NCBI RefSeq assembly: GCF_001832885.1
Contig: NZ_MKIQ01000027.1
Coordinates: 1-64,000, forward strand
DNA length: 64,000 nucleotides
Direction of reading: 5' to 3'
Source: Floricoccus penangensis
GTDB taxonomy: Bacteria; Bacillota; Bacilli; Lactobacillales; Streptococcaceae
In this document: positions 18,341-28,316 of the stretch, piece after piece
Numbering within the stretch: position 1 is the first letter of the stretch
How the letters are laid out: the number at the start of each line of letters is the position of its first letter
Made by a program: the position numbers and the translations under genes
The notes under the pieces: generated by a model
What the model saw: only the letters and a program-made list of their open reading frames with translations
What the model was told of the DNA's origin: nothing
The model's database searches: none

Positions 18341-19255
18341 TTAGTTATTCTTTAAACTTGTGACTTCTTGCATTGTAACCAATATATTGTCTGTTAAATC
18401 GGGAATTGGTTGCAAGTGTACAATATAGTCAGATTTTTTATGATCAAAATGGAATTCTTTTGCATCTAATTCAGGATTAACAAGTTTACTAACCAAGAAG
18501 GTTAAGAAATCAGCATCCTGTGAAAACATGTCTAAACTTTTACCACCTGAAAAATCTCCTTTAAATGATTCGTTGTAGCGTTTTATTAATCCTTTCCCAT
18601 TATAAATAAAGATTGGAAAATCAAAGAATTCTATAAACTCATAAAGATTTTCCTTTTTTGGACGAGTAGATATTGCTTGGTGTTGTATTTTTTCACCAAG
18701 TTTATTAAGTTCCTTAGTTATTGGATCGGTTTCATCTGTAATCAGATAACTTTGTTCAAGTGGATTTCGAGATATGGCTTTAATTTTAGCTACTAGGTTT
18801 TCCATATATTCTTTTGATTTTGTATATCTTAGATAGAATTGAAGCAACCAAACCAAGTAAATTATTAGAGCAAAGATAACAAATAAAGTAATTATAAATG
18901 AATTATCAGTCTTCTTGTCGGTAACTCGAAGATATCCAACAATTTGATTGTCAACATAACGTGGAATTGCCACAGAAATTTTATCTTTTTTTATTACACG
19001 GGAAGTAGCGGCACCATCTTTTAAGATGGCGATATCTTTATCACTAGTTTGATCTTTAGTGAATGTTTCAACCTTGACATCATCAAAACGAATTGGTTTT
19101 CCATTAGTTAAATCTTTATCTACCTTATAGGCTTCATTTACTAAATTATCGGTGTCACTAGCAATATAGTAGTTATTACTTATAATAACTACAGTTAAAA
19201 CAGCTAAAAAATAACATATAGTATAGATGATAACGTTCTTGAACTTAATTTTCAT
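18341..19255 (-). CDS. Sensor-like membrane protein (PhoR/WalK-type front half, no kinase domain)
   Basis: A 304-residue protein with helix 1 (about 8-27), an extracytoplasmic sensor loop (about 28-118), helix 2 (about 120-142), a HAMP-like linker (about 145-195) and a PAS-like domain (about 205-295). The PAS part includes IEFFDFPIFIYNGKGLIKRYNESF and ends NILVTMQEVTSLKNN. That is the arrangement of PhoR-type kinases, but the protein stops where the HisKA phospho-acceptor domain should begin. Only 52 bases separate it from the lapA-like gene, so no kinase remnant remains. Whether it is truncated or a dedicated stand-alone sensor cannot be decided here. Confidence 0.6.
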   Translation of the reverse strand: MKIKFKNVIIYTICYFLAVLTVVIISNNYYIASDTDNLVNEAYKVDKDLTNGKPIRFDDVKVETFTKDQTSDKDIAILKDGAATSRVIKKDKISVAIPRYVDNQIVGYLRVTDKKTDNSFIITLFVIFALIIYLVWLLQFYLRYTKSKEYMENLVAKIKAISRNPLEQSYLITDETDPITKELNKLGEKIQHQAISTRPKKENLYEFIEFFDFPIFIYNGKGLIKRYNESFKGDFSGGKSLDMFSQDADFLTFLVSKLVNPELDAKEFHFDHKKSDYIVHLQPIPDLTDNILVTMQEVTSLKNN

Positions 19256-19374
19256 AATTTTGCCCTTAAATTTTAATGTAATACACTCTTATTATAATCA
19301 ATTTTTTGGTATAATGGAAAGAGTAAATTGAAAAAATTTATTTTTTGATTATTAAATAAAAAAAGGGGCAAATT

Positions 19375-19704
19375 TTGGAGATAGAAAAAACCAATCGTAT
19401 GAATTCGCTCTTTGAATTTTACGCGGCTCTTTTAACTGAAAAACAGATGAACTACATTGAACTCTATTATGCTGATAATTATTCATTAGCGGAAATCGCT
19501 GAAGAATATGGGATTAGTAGGCAAGCTGTCTATGATAACATAAAGAGAACCGAAAAAGTATTAGAAGGATATGAGCAGAAGTTGCACCTTTACTCGAACT
19601 ATATCGTTAGAGGTCAGATGATCGAAAATCTTTTGGAGAAGTACTCTGAAGATGATTACCTAAAGACAAAGTTACAAGAGCTTCAACTCATTGACGAAGA
19701 ATAA
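19375..19704 (+). CDS. ylxM: YlxM family DNA-binding protein
   Basis: A 109-residue protein with a sigma-4-like helix-turn-helix ([41 protein letters not shown]), the YlxM/p13 signature. Its gene is classically paired with ffh, and the protein stimulates SRP GTPase activity in streptococci. The start is TTG at 19375, with AGGGG about seven bases before. ffh follows after 30 bases. An extended -10 (TGGTATAAT) lies near 19308. Confidence 0.9.
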   Translation: MEIEKTNRMNSLFEFYAALLTEKQMNYIELYYADNYSLAEIAEEYGISRQAVYDNIKRTEKVLEGYEQKLHLYSNYIVRGQMIENLLEKYSEDDYLKTKLQELQLIDEE

Positions 19705-19734
19705 AAAGTAATTTAAGAAGAATAGGAAATTAAA

Positions 19735-21294
19735 ATGGCATTTGAAAATTTAACAGAACGCATGCAGGGAGTGTTTAAAAACCTCCGCGGAAAAAGAAAA
19801 TTAACAGAAGAAGATATTGCACAGGTTACTAAGGAAATTCGCTTGGCCCTATTAGAGGCCGACGTTGCACTTCCTGTTGTTAAATCTTTTGTAAGAAAAG
19901 TAAGAGAACGTGCTACTGGATTTGAAGTTAGCGAAGCTCTTGATCCAGCACAACAAGTTCTAAAAATTGTTGATGACGAGCTGACAGAAATTCTTGGTGG
20001 AGGTGAATCTCAACTTCAAAAATCACCAAAAATACCAACAGTTATTATGATGGTTGGTTTGCAAGGGGCAGGTAAAACAACTTTTGCAGGTAAATTAGCT
20101 AATCGTCTTAAGACGGAAGAAAATGCTCGTCCATTAATGATCGCAGCCGACGTTTACCGCCCAGCAGCCATTGAACAATTAAAAGTTATAGGTAGTCAAG
20201 TTGATGTTCCTGTATTTGATAAAGGAACAGATGTAAGTCCTGTTGAAATTGTTAAAGAAGGGCTTGAACTTGCTAAACAAAATAAAAACGATTATGTCCT
20301 AATTGATACTGCTGGTCGTCTTGAAATTGATGACAAGTTGATGAATGAGTTGGAGCAAATTAAAGAAGTTGCAAATCCAACAGAAATTCTTTTAGTAGTA
20401 GATGCAATGACTGGTCAAGTTGCAGCACAAGTAGCTAAGACTTTCAATGAACGTCTCGATATCACAGGTGTCATCGTTACAAAACTTGATGGTGATACTC
20501 GTGGTGGGGCAGCACTTTCAATTCGTGAAATTACAGGTAAGCCAATTAAATTTGCCGGTGTTGGTGAAAAAATAACTGACCTAGAAGTATTTTATCCAGA
20601 ACGTATGAGTAGCCGTATTCTTGGTATGGGGGATATGCTTACTCTGATTGAAAAAGCTCAAAAAGACTTTGATGAAGAAAGAAGTATTGAGCTTGCTCAA
20701 AAGATGAAAGAAAATACTTTCGACTTTAATGATTTCATCGAACAGTTGGATCAAGTTACAAACATGGGACCCCTTGATGAAATTTTGAAAATGATTCCAG
20801 GAATGTCATCAATGCCAGGAATTTCTGATGTTAAAGTAGATCCAAAAGAAATCGCAAGAAAACGTGCAATGGTTCTTTCTATGACGCCAGAAGAACGTGA
20901 GAATCCAGATATTCTTTCGCCAAGTCGTCGTCGTAGAATTGCTGCTGGTAGTGGTAATACCTTCATTGAGGTAAACAAACTCATTAAGCAGTTCAATCAG
21001 TCTAAAAAAATGATGCAAGGCATTATGAATGGTGATATGAATTCCCTTCTAGGACAAATGGGAGGCGGGAAAATGCCTAACATGTCAAAAGGTATGAATA
21101 TGCCTAATGGAATGCCAGATATGTCTCAACTTGGAGATCTAGGTGATTTAGGTGACCTAGCTGGAGGAGAAATGCCAGATCTTTCAGCAATGTTTGGTGG
21201 AGGTCTTAAAGGACGCATGGGTAAAATGGCAATGAATTCAGCCATGAAACGTGCCCAAAAGAAAATGCAAAAAGGCCGTAAGAAGAAGAAATAA
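19735..21294 (+). CDS. ffh: Signal recognition particle protein Ffh (SRP54)
   Basis: A 519-residue GTPase that binds signal peptides at the ribosome with SRP RNA and hands them to FtsY at the membrane. The N domain is at about 1-90. The G domain (about 95-295) has GLQGAGKTTFAGK, DTAGR and TKLDGD. The methionine-rich M domain (about 300-519) ends in a Gly/Met-rich stretch and a Lys-rich tail. Length is normal for lactic acid bacteria. It is the second gene after ylxM. Confidence 0.97.
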   Translation: MAFENLTERMQGVFKNLRGKRKLTEEDIAQVTKEIRLALLEADVALPVVKSFVRKVRERATGFEVSEALDPAQQVLKIVDDELTEILGGGESQLQKSPKIPTVIMMVGLQGAGKTTFAGKLANRLKTEENARPLMIAADVYRPAAIEQLKVIGSQVDVPVFDKGTDVSPVEIVKEGLELAKQNKNDYVLIDTAGRLEIDDKLMNELEQIKEVANPTEILLVVDAMTGQVAAQVAKTFNERLDITGVIVTKLDGDTRGGAALSIREITGKPIKFAGVGEKITDLEVFYPERMSSRILGMGDMLTLIEKAQKDFDEERSIELAQKMKENTFDFNDFIEQLDQVTNMGPLDEILKMIPGMSSMPGISDVKVDPKEIARKRAMVLSMTPEERENPDILSPSRRRRIAAGSGNTFIEVNKLIKQFNQSKKMMQGIMNGDMNSLLGQMGGGKMPNMSKGMNMPNGMPDMSQLGDLGDLGDLAGGEMPDLSAMFGGGLKGRMGKMAMNSAMKRAQKKMQKGRKKKK

Positions 21295-21295
21295 T

Positions 21296-21323
21296 TTGAC
21301 AAAATATCAATTTTTGTTAAACT
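21296..21323 (+). promoter_or_regulatory. Promoter of the glyQS T-box transcript
   Basis: A consensus TTGACA (21296-21301) is followed at 16 bp by TAAACT (21318-21323), only a fair -10. It starts right after the ffh stop codon. Confidence 0.5.
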
Positions 21324-21326
21324 ATC

Positions 21327-21526
21327 TATATCATTATGAATAAGTAAATCAGATTTAGCGAGCATGAATAGTGAAAGCATGCATGGATTTATGAGGCGCA
21401 TAATATTAGAAAAAATTAAATCACGAATGAAGGCAAAATCTATTTATGATTTTGTAAATCAGGGTGGAACCGCGATATAGTCGTCCCTGTGCTTGCATGT
21501 TTATTACGAGCACAGGGACGATTTTT
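21327..21526 (+). ncRNA. T-box riboswitch leader of glyQS
   Basis: The T-box sequence GGGTGGAACCGCG is at 21462-21474. The terminator that competes with it pairs CGTCCCTGTGCT (21482-21493) with AGCACAGGGACG (21509-21520) before a T5 run. Stem I carries GTGAAAGC, and a glycine specifier GGC is plausible at 21395-21397. Ends are approximate. It should raise glyQS expression when tRNA-Gly is uncharged. Confidence 0.9.
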
Positions 21527-21590
21527 AATTTGGATAAATCATCTACTGTTCTCAAAACTTGTTGAAATCATTCTTATAAAAGGAGAAAAC

Positions 21591-22541
21591 ATGTCTAAAA
21601 AACTTTCTTTCCAAGAAATCATCTTAACACTTCAAGAATTTTGGAGTGCACAAGGTGCTAACCTAATGCAGGCTTACGACAATGAAGTCGGAGCTGGAAC
21701 AATGAGTCCTTACACTTTCTTAAGAGCGAATGGACCAGAACCATGGAATGCTGCGTACGTACAACCAAGCCGTCGTCCAGCAGACGGTCGTTATGGTGAA
21801 AATCCAAACCGTTTATTCCAACATCATCAGTTCCAAGTTGTAATGAAACCAAGTCCAAAAAATATTCAAGAATTGTATCTACAATCGCTTGAAGCACTTG
21901 GAATTAACCCACTTGAACATGACATTCGTTTCGTTGAAGATAACTGGGAAAACCCATCAATGGGTTGTGCTGGTATCGGATGGGAAGTATGGCTTGATGG
22001 TATGGAAGTTACTCAGTTTACTTACTTCCAACAAGTTGGTGGTATCGAGGTTGATTCTGTAACATCTGAAATCACATATGGTCTTGAACGTCTTGCAAGC
22101 TATATTCAAGAAGTTGATAGCGTTTATGACCTTGAATGGGGGAACGGAGTTCTTTATGGAGATATCTTTAAAGAGCCAGAATATGAACACTCAAAATTCG
22201 CCTTCGAAGACAGTGATCAAGAAATGCTTTTGACACTTTTTGATACATATGAGGCAGAGGCTACTAAGTTGCTTGATTTAGGTCTAGTTCACCCAGCATA
22301 TGACTACATACTCAAATCGTCACATACCTTCAATTTATTAGATGCAGCAGGAGCAGTATCAGTTACAGAGCGTGCTGGTTACTTGCACCGTGTACGTGCT
22401 ATGGCTAGAAAAGTAGCTAGAACATTTATTGATGAGCGTGCTAAACTTGGCTTCCCGCTTCTTAAAGATGAAGATTTACGAGAAAAATATCTTGGAGAAA
22501 ATGGAAAATATAGCAAAAAAAAAGGTGAAGGAGAAGAATAA
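21591..22541 (+). CDS. glyQ: Glycyl-tRNA synthetase alpha subunit
   Basis: A 316-residue catalytic subunit of the bacterial alpha2beta2 class II enzyme. It starts [22 protein letters not shown] and contains the hallmark [19 protein letters not shown] and [31 protein letters not shown] stretches. The ATG at 21591 is chosen because AAAGGAGAAAAC precedes it; an in-frame upstream start at 21489 lies inside the T-box terminator. glyS follows with a one-base overlap. Confidence 0.97.
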   Translation: MSKKLSFQEIILTLQEFWSAQGANLMQAYDNEVGAGTMSPYTFLRANGPEPWNAAYVQPSRRPADGRYGENPNRLFQHHQFQVVMKPSPKNIQELYLQSLEALGINPLEHDIRFVEDNWENPSMGCAGIGWEVWLDGMEVTQFTYFQQVGGIEVDSVTSEITYGLERLASYIQEVDSVYDLEWGNGVLYGDIFKEPEYEHSKFAFEDSDQEMLLTLFDTYEAEATKLLDLGLVHPAYDYILKSSHTFNLLDAAGAVSVTERAGYLHRVRAMARKVARTFIDERAKLGFPLLKDEDLREKYLGENGKYSKKKGEGEE

Positions 22542-24571
22542 TGGCAGAATATTTATTAGAAATTGGTCTTGAGGAAATGCCTGCACACTTGGTTACTCCT
22601 TCAATTAACCAGTTAGCAGAACGTATGGAAAAATTCCTTGCAGAAAACCGTGTGGACTTTGAATCAATCACTAAATTCTCTACACCGCGTCGTTTGGCTG
22701 TCTTGGTGAATGGACTTGCGGAAGAATCTGAAGATATTACTGAAAAAGTAAAAGGTCCATCAATGAAAATTGCTAAAGATGATCAAGGAAATTGGTCTAA
22801 GGCAGTGCTTGGTTTCTCACGTGGTCAAGGTGTAAATCCTGATGACTTGGTAGAAGAAAATGGCTACCTATATGCTGATAAGCATACACCAGGTGTTGCG
22901 ACAAGTGAAATTCTAGAAAAAGTTGGTTCTGATGTAATTGAAAAAATGAACTTTTCTACTTACATGAAATGGGGAAATAATACTTTATTATTTGTTCGTC
23001 CAATTCAATGGTTAGTATCACTTTATAATGATCAAGTTGTACCATTCAGCATCTTAGAAGATACTGCATCAAATGTTAGCCGTGGACATCGTTTCCTAGC
23101 TAACAATGACATTGTAATTAAAAATGCTTGTGATTACGAAAAAGATTTGGCTGATAACTTTGTTGTAGCTAATGCAGATGTTCGTAAAGAAGAAATCACA
23201 AACCAAATTGATGTTCTAGCTAAAGAAAATGACTGGCAAATGTACTTAGAACCAGGTCTTTTAGAAGAAGTTAATAATATTGTTGAATATCCAACAGCAT
23301 TCATTGGAAGTTTTGATGAAAAATATCTTGATGTTCCAGATGAAGTTTTAGTAACAAGTATGCGTGAGCACCAACGTTACTTTGAAGTTCGTGATAACCA
23401 AGGTAACTTACTACCAAACTTTGTATCTGTAAGAAACGGTAATGCAGAGCACATTGATAATGTAATTTCAGGAAATGAAAAAGTTCTTGTGGCTCGTCTT
23501 GAAGATGGTGAATTCTTCTGGCGTGAAGATCAAAAACTTAAAATTGAAGATCTAGTTGAAAAACTTAAAAAGGTTACCTTCCATGAAAAGATTGGTTCAA
23601 TTTATGACCATATGGGACGCACTAAAGTTATCGCTGAGAAACTTGCAAGTCATTTAATGCTTAGTGAAGATAAAATTGAAAAGATTGATCGTGCTGCTGA
23701 TATTTATAAGTTTGATTTACTTACAAATATGGTTGGTGAATTTCCAGAACTTCAAGGTGTTATGGGTGAAAAATATGCCCTTCTTGCTGGTGAAGATGAG
23801 GAGGTTGCAGCAGCTATCAGAGAACAATATATGCCTTTATCAGCTGATGGAGAACTTCCAGAAAGTGAAATTGGAGCAATTTTATCGGTTGCTGATAAGC
23901 TAGATACATTATTAAGCTTCATCACAGTTGATTTAATTCCAAGTGGTTCTAATGATCCGTACGCCCTTCGTCGTGCAACACAAGGTATCGTAAGAATTAT
24001 TGAAGATAAGAACTGGGATATTGAACTTGATAAAATTATTGATGAACTTTATCCACTTCGTATTAATGGATTCAAGTACAAAAATCGTAAAGCAGTAATG
24101 GAATTCATTCGTGCCCGTGTTGCTAAAATTCTTGAAGGCCGTGCTCGTCGTGACATCATTGATGCAGTTATTGCTACTGGAAGCCTAGATATTGCAAACC
24201 TTACTGAAAATGCACAGATTCTTACAGCTAAATCTGAAAAAGAAGGTTTTAAAGAATCAGTTGAAGCACTTGCTCGTGTTGCTAATATGGCAGGGAAACT
24301 TGAAGGAACTCCCGTTATTGAAGAAGCACTATTTGAAAATGACAGCGAAAAAGCTCTATTCAAAGCAATTCAAGCGGTTAATATTGGTGAAAATGCAGAA
24401 GAAAATATTGATAATCTTTTTAATCTTGCTAAACCAATTTCAGATTTCTTTGAAAATACAATGGTTATGACAGAAGATAAAAAACTTAAGAATAATCGCC
24501 TTAGTCTTCTTTCAGACCTTAATAATAAGGCACAAAAGGTTGCTGATTTTTCAAAAATCAACACAAAATAA
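22541..24571 (+). CDS. glyS: Glycyl-tRNA synthetase beta subunit
   Basis: A 676-residue tRNA-binding subunit. Typical stretches are LLEIGLEEMPAHLVTPSINQL at the start, KVKGPSMKIAKD, MREHQRYFEVRDNQGNLLPNFVSVRNG, and a C-terminal HD/DALR-like region (NDPYALRRATQGIVRI). Length fits the family. Its ATG overlaps the glyQ stop (TAATG), and AAGGAGAAG in the end of glyQ is its ribosome site. Confidence 0.97.
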   Translation: MAEYLLEIGLEEMPAHLVTPSINQLAERMEKFLAENRVDFESITKFSTPRRLAVLVNGLAEESEDITEKVKGPSMKIAKDDQGNWSKAVLGFSRGQGVNPDDLVEENGYLYADKHTPGVATSEILEKVGSDVIEKMNFSTYMKWGNNTLLFVRPIQWLVSLYNDQVVPFSILEDTASNVSRGHRFLANNDIVIKNACDYEKDLADNFVVANADVRKEEITNQIDVLAKENDWQMYLEPGLLEEVNNIVEYPTAFIGSFDEKYLDVPDEVLVTSMREHQRYFEVRDNQGNLLPNFVSVRNGNAEHIDNVISGNEKVLVARLEDGEFFWREDQKLKIEDLVEKLKKVTFHEKIGSIYDHMGRTKVIAEKLASHLMLSEDKIEKIDRAADIYKFDLLTNMVGEFPELQGVMGEKYALLAGEDEEVAAAIREQYMPLSADGELPESEIGAILSVADKLDTLLSFITVDLIPSGSNDPYALRRATQGIVRIIEDKNWDIELDKIIDELYPLRINGFKYKNRKAVMEFIRARVAKILEGRARRDIIDAVIATGSLDIANLTENAQILTAKSEKEGFKESVEALARVANMAGKLEGTPVIEEALFENDSEKALFKAIQAVNIGENAEENIDNLFNLAKPISDFFENTMVMTEDKKLKNNRLSLLSDLNNKAQKVADFSKINTK

Positions 24572-24580
24572 CCTAAATTT

Positions 24581-24609
24581 TTGCAAGTTGAAAGTCAATT
24601 AACTATAAT
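24581..24609 (+). promoter_or_regulatory. Promoter of the DUF896 gene
   Basis: TTGCAA (24581-24586) and TATAAT (24604-24609) with exact 17-bp spacing. Confidence 0.65.
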
Positions 24610-24643
24610 AAATCTATAATAAAAACATAAAGGGGTGTTAATT

Positions 24644-24907
24644 ATGGCAATTACTGATGAACATATTAATCGTATTAACGAGCTAGCTCGTAAGAAAAAA
24701 GCTGAAGGATTAACTCCTGAAGAATTGGAAGAACAAGCAGAGCTTCGTAAAGCCTATATTGAAGGTGTAAAAGGTAGCTTACGTTCTCAAATTGAAGGTG
24801 TAAAAGTTGTTGACGAAGAAGGAAACGATGTTACTCCTGACAAATTAAAGAAAGTTCAAGCTGAAAAAGGAATTCATGGAAGAACTTTAGAAGATTTGAA
24901 TGACTAA
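24644..24907 (+). CDS. DUF896 family protein (YnzC-like)
   Basis: An 87-residue cytoplasmic helical protein. [29 protein letters not shown] is the conserved two-helix hairpin of the DUF896/UPF0291 family, and the C-terminus is disordered. The B. subtilis homologue YnzC is SOS-linked, but no precise function is settled. ATG at 24644 is chosen over an in-frame GTG at 24635 because AGGGG sits at the right distance. It has its own promoter and terminator. Confidence 0.88.
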   Translation: MAITDEHINRINELARKKKAEGLTPEELEEQAELRKAYIEGVKGSLRSQIEGVKVVDEEGNDVTPDKLKKVQAEKGIHGRTLEDLND

Positions 24908-24930
24908 TTAAATATTGCGATAAAAGATCT

Positions 24931-24955
24931 CTAGTTTATACTAGAGTTTTTTTAT
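24931..24955 (+). terminator. Terminator of the DUF896 gene
   Basis: CTCTAG-TTTATA-CTAGAG followed by T7. Confidence 0.75.
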
Positions 24956-24982
24956 TGCAACAACATAACTTTATAATATTTA

Positions 24983-25011
24983 TTGATTATTTAAATATTT
25001 AGATATATAAT
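24983..25011 (+). promoter_or_regulatory. Promoter of the first SH3_5/ChW protein gene
   Basis: TTGATT (24983-24988) and TATAAT (25006-25011) with 17-bp spacing, about 33 bases before the start codon. Confidence 0.6.
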
Positions 25012-25043
25012 AGAATTAACAATTATAGAATAAATGAGGATTA

Positions 25044-26795
25044 ATGATGAAAAAGTTAAGACATTTTGGTTTATTGGGGGGAGTAATTTTATGTTGTGGT
25101 GTATTGATGAATTTTACTATCGTAGCAGAATCTGAAGAAAATATATCTACACCGGATATGTCTGTACAAGAATCACTTACCAAAAATTCAAATAGTGAGT
25201 TATTAGAATCAAGTGTAAATTATAGTAAAAGTGATACTTCAAAATCAACTTCTGAATATGGTAATGAGGGAAGTACAACGTCAGTCAGTGATAAAGAGAC
25301 AGAAAAACCGGTCGGTTTTGAAGAGATTGACGTAGAAGATGCTGTAACTTCAACATACGATGTCTCTGAAAAAGTTAGACCAACAACAGTAGCAGCTGGC
25401 TATACAATGGATGATATACGAGGAGAATATACTTTTAAAAAATCTACGCCTATATATGATAATCCAATAAGTAAAAATATAATTGCATATTTCGATAAAG
25501 GTGATAAGGTACTCTATGATAAAAAAGGAGAAGTTCAAGGAGTAACATTTGTAAGTTATGTTACGAAAAAAGGAGAGCGATTATATGTTAGTATTGCTGA
25601 CTATGATATCAGTAATCCTCAAATAAATAATGATTCTAGCATAGCCCCAAACTTCAATGATTTTAAAGATCCTGGACAAGTAAATTATGTTGCACATATT
25701 CAACATGAGGGGTGGCAAGGTTGGGCTAAACAGTCACAAACCTCGGGTACAACTGGTAAATCATTAAATTTAGATGCGATAAAAATTCGTCTTCACCCAT
25801 CATCTTATAGTTACAAAGGATCAATTGAATACAGAACTCATATTCAGAATAGGGGTTGGCAGAAATGGGTAAAGGATGGAGAACTCTCAGGTACTGTAAG
25901 TGAAAATTTACGTATGGAAGCTATACAGATTAATTTAACAGGGGACCTATCCTCTAAATATGATGTACAGTATAGAACCTATGTCCAAAATATTGGATGG
26001 CAACCATGGGTAAATAACGGAAATATAGCTGGAACTACCGGAAAGAGTTTGAGAATTGAAGCCATACAAGTTAAAGTGGTATATAGAGAAGATGCTCGTA
26101 AAGAAAATCCTTGGGAAATTATAAATAAGAAAGGTGTATACACATTTACTAAAAGATCTGAAATAAAAAATAATCCATCAAACTCAGGTAAAACAATTGA
26201 TTTTTACGATAAAGGTCAACAAGTTGAATATGATGGAGTGCTAAAAAATGAAGGAAAGTTTTGGCTAACATATGTTGCTAGCAATGGACAAAGAAGATTT
26301 GTTGAGTGTGACCAAAACCTTGTAGATACTCAAGATTCTAAAAGAAATCCCCAAGTAGAGCCCAAATATGACAAAAAGAAATCAGGAATGATTAACTATT
26401 TGACCCATGTGCAAAATGTTGGTTGGCAAGACTGGGTGAGAGATGGCCAAACTGCAGGAACAAATGGTAGATCATTACGGATGGAAGCTTTTAAGTTGGA
26501 ATTAGGACAATTACCTTTAAACGGTTCTGTACAATATCGCGCACATGTCCAAAATATTGGATGGCAAAAGTGGTCTGGACCAGGTAATTATGCAGGGACA
26601 AGTGGTAGGTCGTTACGTATGGAGGCTTTAGAAATTAAATTGACAGGTGACTTATCTAAGCGTTACGACATTGAATACAGAGCTCATGTTCAAAATGTAG
26701 GTTGGATGCCTTGGGTCAGAAATGGACAGATGGCTGGCACTCAGGGACGTAGTTTACGTATGGAGGCGTTGCAAATACGTTTGGTAGAAAGATAA
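25044..26795 (+). CDS. Secreted protein with two SH3_5 domains and six ChW repeats
   Basis: A 583-residue protein with a signal peptide (about 1-29), a Ser/Thr/Glu-rich linker (about 30-115), an SH3_5-like domain (about 121-183), ChW repeats 1-3 (about 210-350), a second SH3_5 (about 356-420) and ChW repeats 4-6 (about 447-583). SH3_5 is known from peptidoglycan hydrolases as a wall-binding domain. ChW repeats (Clostridium hydrophobic with conserved Trp) show as HVQNVGWQDWVRDGQTAGT plus a SLRMEA motif in each copy. No catalytic domain, LPXTG motif or other anchor is seen, so it is probably held non-covalently to the wall. Its paralogue lies at 40811. SD spacing favours the second ATG (25047). 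Confidence 0.85.
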   Translation: MMKKLRHFGLLGGVILCCGVLMNFTIVAESEENISTPDMSVQESLTKNSNSELLESSVNYSKSDTSKSTSEYGNEGSTTSVSDKETEKPVGFEEIDVEDAVTSTYDVSEKVRPTTVAAGYTMDDIRGEYTFKKSTPIYDNPISKNIIAYFDKGDKVLYDKKGEVQGVTFVSYVTKKGERLYVSIADYDISNPQINNDSSIAPNFNDFKDPGQVNYVAHIQHEGWQGWAKQSQTSGTTGKSLNLDAIKIRLHPSSYSYKGSIEYRTHIQNRGWQKWVKDGELSGTVSENLRMEAIQINLTGDLSSKYDVQYRTYVQNIGWQPWVNNGNIAGTTGKSLRIEAIQVKVVYREDARKENPWEIINKKGVYTFTKRSEIKNNPSNSGKTIDFYDKGQQVEYDGVLKNEGKFWLTYVASNGQRRFVECDQNLVDTQDSKRNPQVEPKYDKKKSGMINYLTHVQNVGWQDWVRDGQTAGTNGRSLRMEAFKLELGQLPLNGSVQYRAHVQNIGWQKWSGPGNYAGTSGRSLRMEALEIKLTGDLSKRYDIEYRAHVQNVGWMPWVRNGQMAGTQGRSLRMEALQIRLVER

Positions 26796-26901
26796 TTATT
26801 TAATATTTACTAAAAATCTATGTATCTAAAAGATTGATATATAGATTTTTTTATTCTATTCTTAAGATATATTAAAAAAATAAAGCTAAGAAAGAATTAT
26901 T

Positions 26902-27681
26902 ATGAATAAACCTTTAGTATTTAATCCAAAGATTGCCAAAGAAAAACCAAATAATAATAGTGTTTGTCCCTTCTGTCATCCAGATACATTAACAAATATC
27001 TTGGTAACAGATGGTGATATTATCTGGTTAGATAATAAATATCCTACTATTGAGGAAACGTATCAAACTGTAATTATTGAATCAAGTGATCATAACGGTG
27101 ATATTTCTAGTTACACTTACAAATACAATCGTAAGTTATTCAGGTTTTCAATTTCTCACTGGTTGGAGACGATTGCTTCTGAAAAATTTGAGTCGGTTAT
27201 CCTTTTTAAGAACTTTGGTCCTTTATCTGGCGGTAGTCTTCGTCATCCACATATGCAGATTGTCGGTCTTAATCATACTGATGCCTATCAAGATGTCACA
27301 CAGGAAAATTTTTTTGGTTTAAAAATTTTAGATGAAACTTTTGAAAATGCTGAAATTAATATATCTCTTGATCCGATAATGGGATACTATGAGTTTAATA
27401 TCATTATTTCAGATAGTTCACAAATAGATTTTTTGGCTGATGGTGTAAAAGAGGTTACAAACTATTTATTGAATAGATACTTTGATGGAAGATGCACATC
27501 CTACAATTTATTCTTTTATTTAATTGGTGGAAAATATATTTGTAAAGTGGTTCCTAGATTTATAGCTTCACCATTTTTTGTCGGTTATAAACTTTCACAG
27601 ATCAGTAATGATGAGCGCCTTGAAACTGTGAAAGAAGAATTCTTGGAAAATAGAAGTAATATGAGAAAATCAGAATTTTAA
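26902..27681 (+). CDS. DUF4931 (GalT/HIT-like) family protein
   Basis: A 259-residue cytoplasmic protein related to galactose-1-phosphate uridylyltransferases. A CPFC metal-binding pair is at residues 22-25, and GGSLRHPHMQIVGL carries the HIT-type His-x-His active-site signature. Shorter than true GalT (about 340-490 residues) and away from gal genes, it fits the DUF4931 group, whose substrate is unknown. A nucleotidyl-transferase or hydrolase role is inferred. SD AAGAAAG is weak. A terminator follows. Confidence 0.8.
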   Translation: MNKPLVFNPKIAKEKPNNNSVCPFCHPDTLTNILVTDGDIIWLDNKYPTIEETYQTVIIESSDHNGDISSYTYKYNRKLFRFSISHWLETIASEKFESVILFKNFGPLSGGSLRHPHMQIVGLNHTDAYQDVTQENFFGLKILDETFENAEINISLDPIMGYYEFNIIISDSSQIDFLADGVKEVTNYLLNRYFDGRCTSYNLFFYLIGGKYICKVVPRFIASPFFVGYKLSQISNDERLETVKEEFLENRSNMRKSEF

Positions 27682-27712
27682 AATCCTTCTCTAATTGAAA
27701 AGGATTTTTTAT
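27680..27712. terminator. Terminator between the DUF4931 and OsmC-like genes
   Basis: AAAATCCTT and AAGGATTTTTT form the stem; it can act for both convergent genes. Confidence 0.65.
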
Positions 27713-28129
27713 TTATGAAATAATATTTATTTCTAAGTTAATGTCATTATTTTGACTGAGGATACTAGAGATTTTGCAATGACGATGGATAAATTTCTCA
27801 GCTTCATCTATCTGTTCAGAATTAAGTTGAGCATTTGTAGTGACAGTAACTACGGCATCTAAAAACCATGCATTAGTTTTATACGAAAAATCACCATCTA
27901 TGTGAGCTTTCAATATTGAATAAGGAATTTTTTTGAGATTAAAGAAGGAAACAAGGGTCATTAAATGGCAAGATGCTAAAGATACCAAAAGCATATCAGT
28001 TGGTGTTGCTCCCTGACTAACGATGGCAGGATCTTTTTCAGTATAGTCTAAATCGTAAGTAAATCCTTTTGTTTCAGCTTGTACAAAATAATTGTTGATA
28101 ACTTGTGCATCTGTAGTTTGTTTTGACAT
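27713..28129 (-). CDS. OsmC/Ohr family redox protein
   Basis: A 138-residue protein of the OsmC family, which reduces organic hydroperoxides through two cysteines. Cys54 lies in SLASCHLMT and Cys118 in HRHCKISSIL, the usual spacing. The ATG at 28129 is preceded by AAAGGAGAAT; a longer in-frame reading adds 18 residues with no ribosome site. It is an OsmC/YhfA-type protein rather than clear Ohr. Confidence 0.88.
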   Translation of the reverse strand: MSKQTTDAQVINNYFVQAETKGFTYDLDYTEKDPAIVSQGATPTDMLLVSLASCHLMTLVSFFNLKKIPYSILKAHIDGDFSYKTNAWFLDAVVTVTTNAQLNSEQIDEAEKFIHRHCKISSILSQNNDINLEINIIS

Positions 28130-28316
28130 AATTCTCCTTTTGATAAATGATTTGATAACTAATATTATCATTATAAGAATCATCCATAAAGAAATAAGAC
28201 TATGACTAAAATTTACTACGTTATATTATAAAATTTTCATACTTAAGTCTTAAAAAGGCTTACATTAATATGATATAATGTAGTTATTAAAAAATTAACA
28301 ATTGAGGAGAATGAAC

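Noticed and set aside
21489-21590. Longer glyQ reading beginning at 21489
   Set aside because: It lies in the T-box terminator hairpin; AAAGGAG before 21591 marks the true start.
25670-26790. DNA repeats in the ChW region as a mobile or intergenic repeat
   Set aside because: They are coding repeats of one protein domain and diverge at third codon positions.
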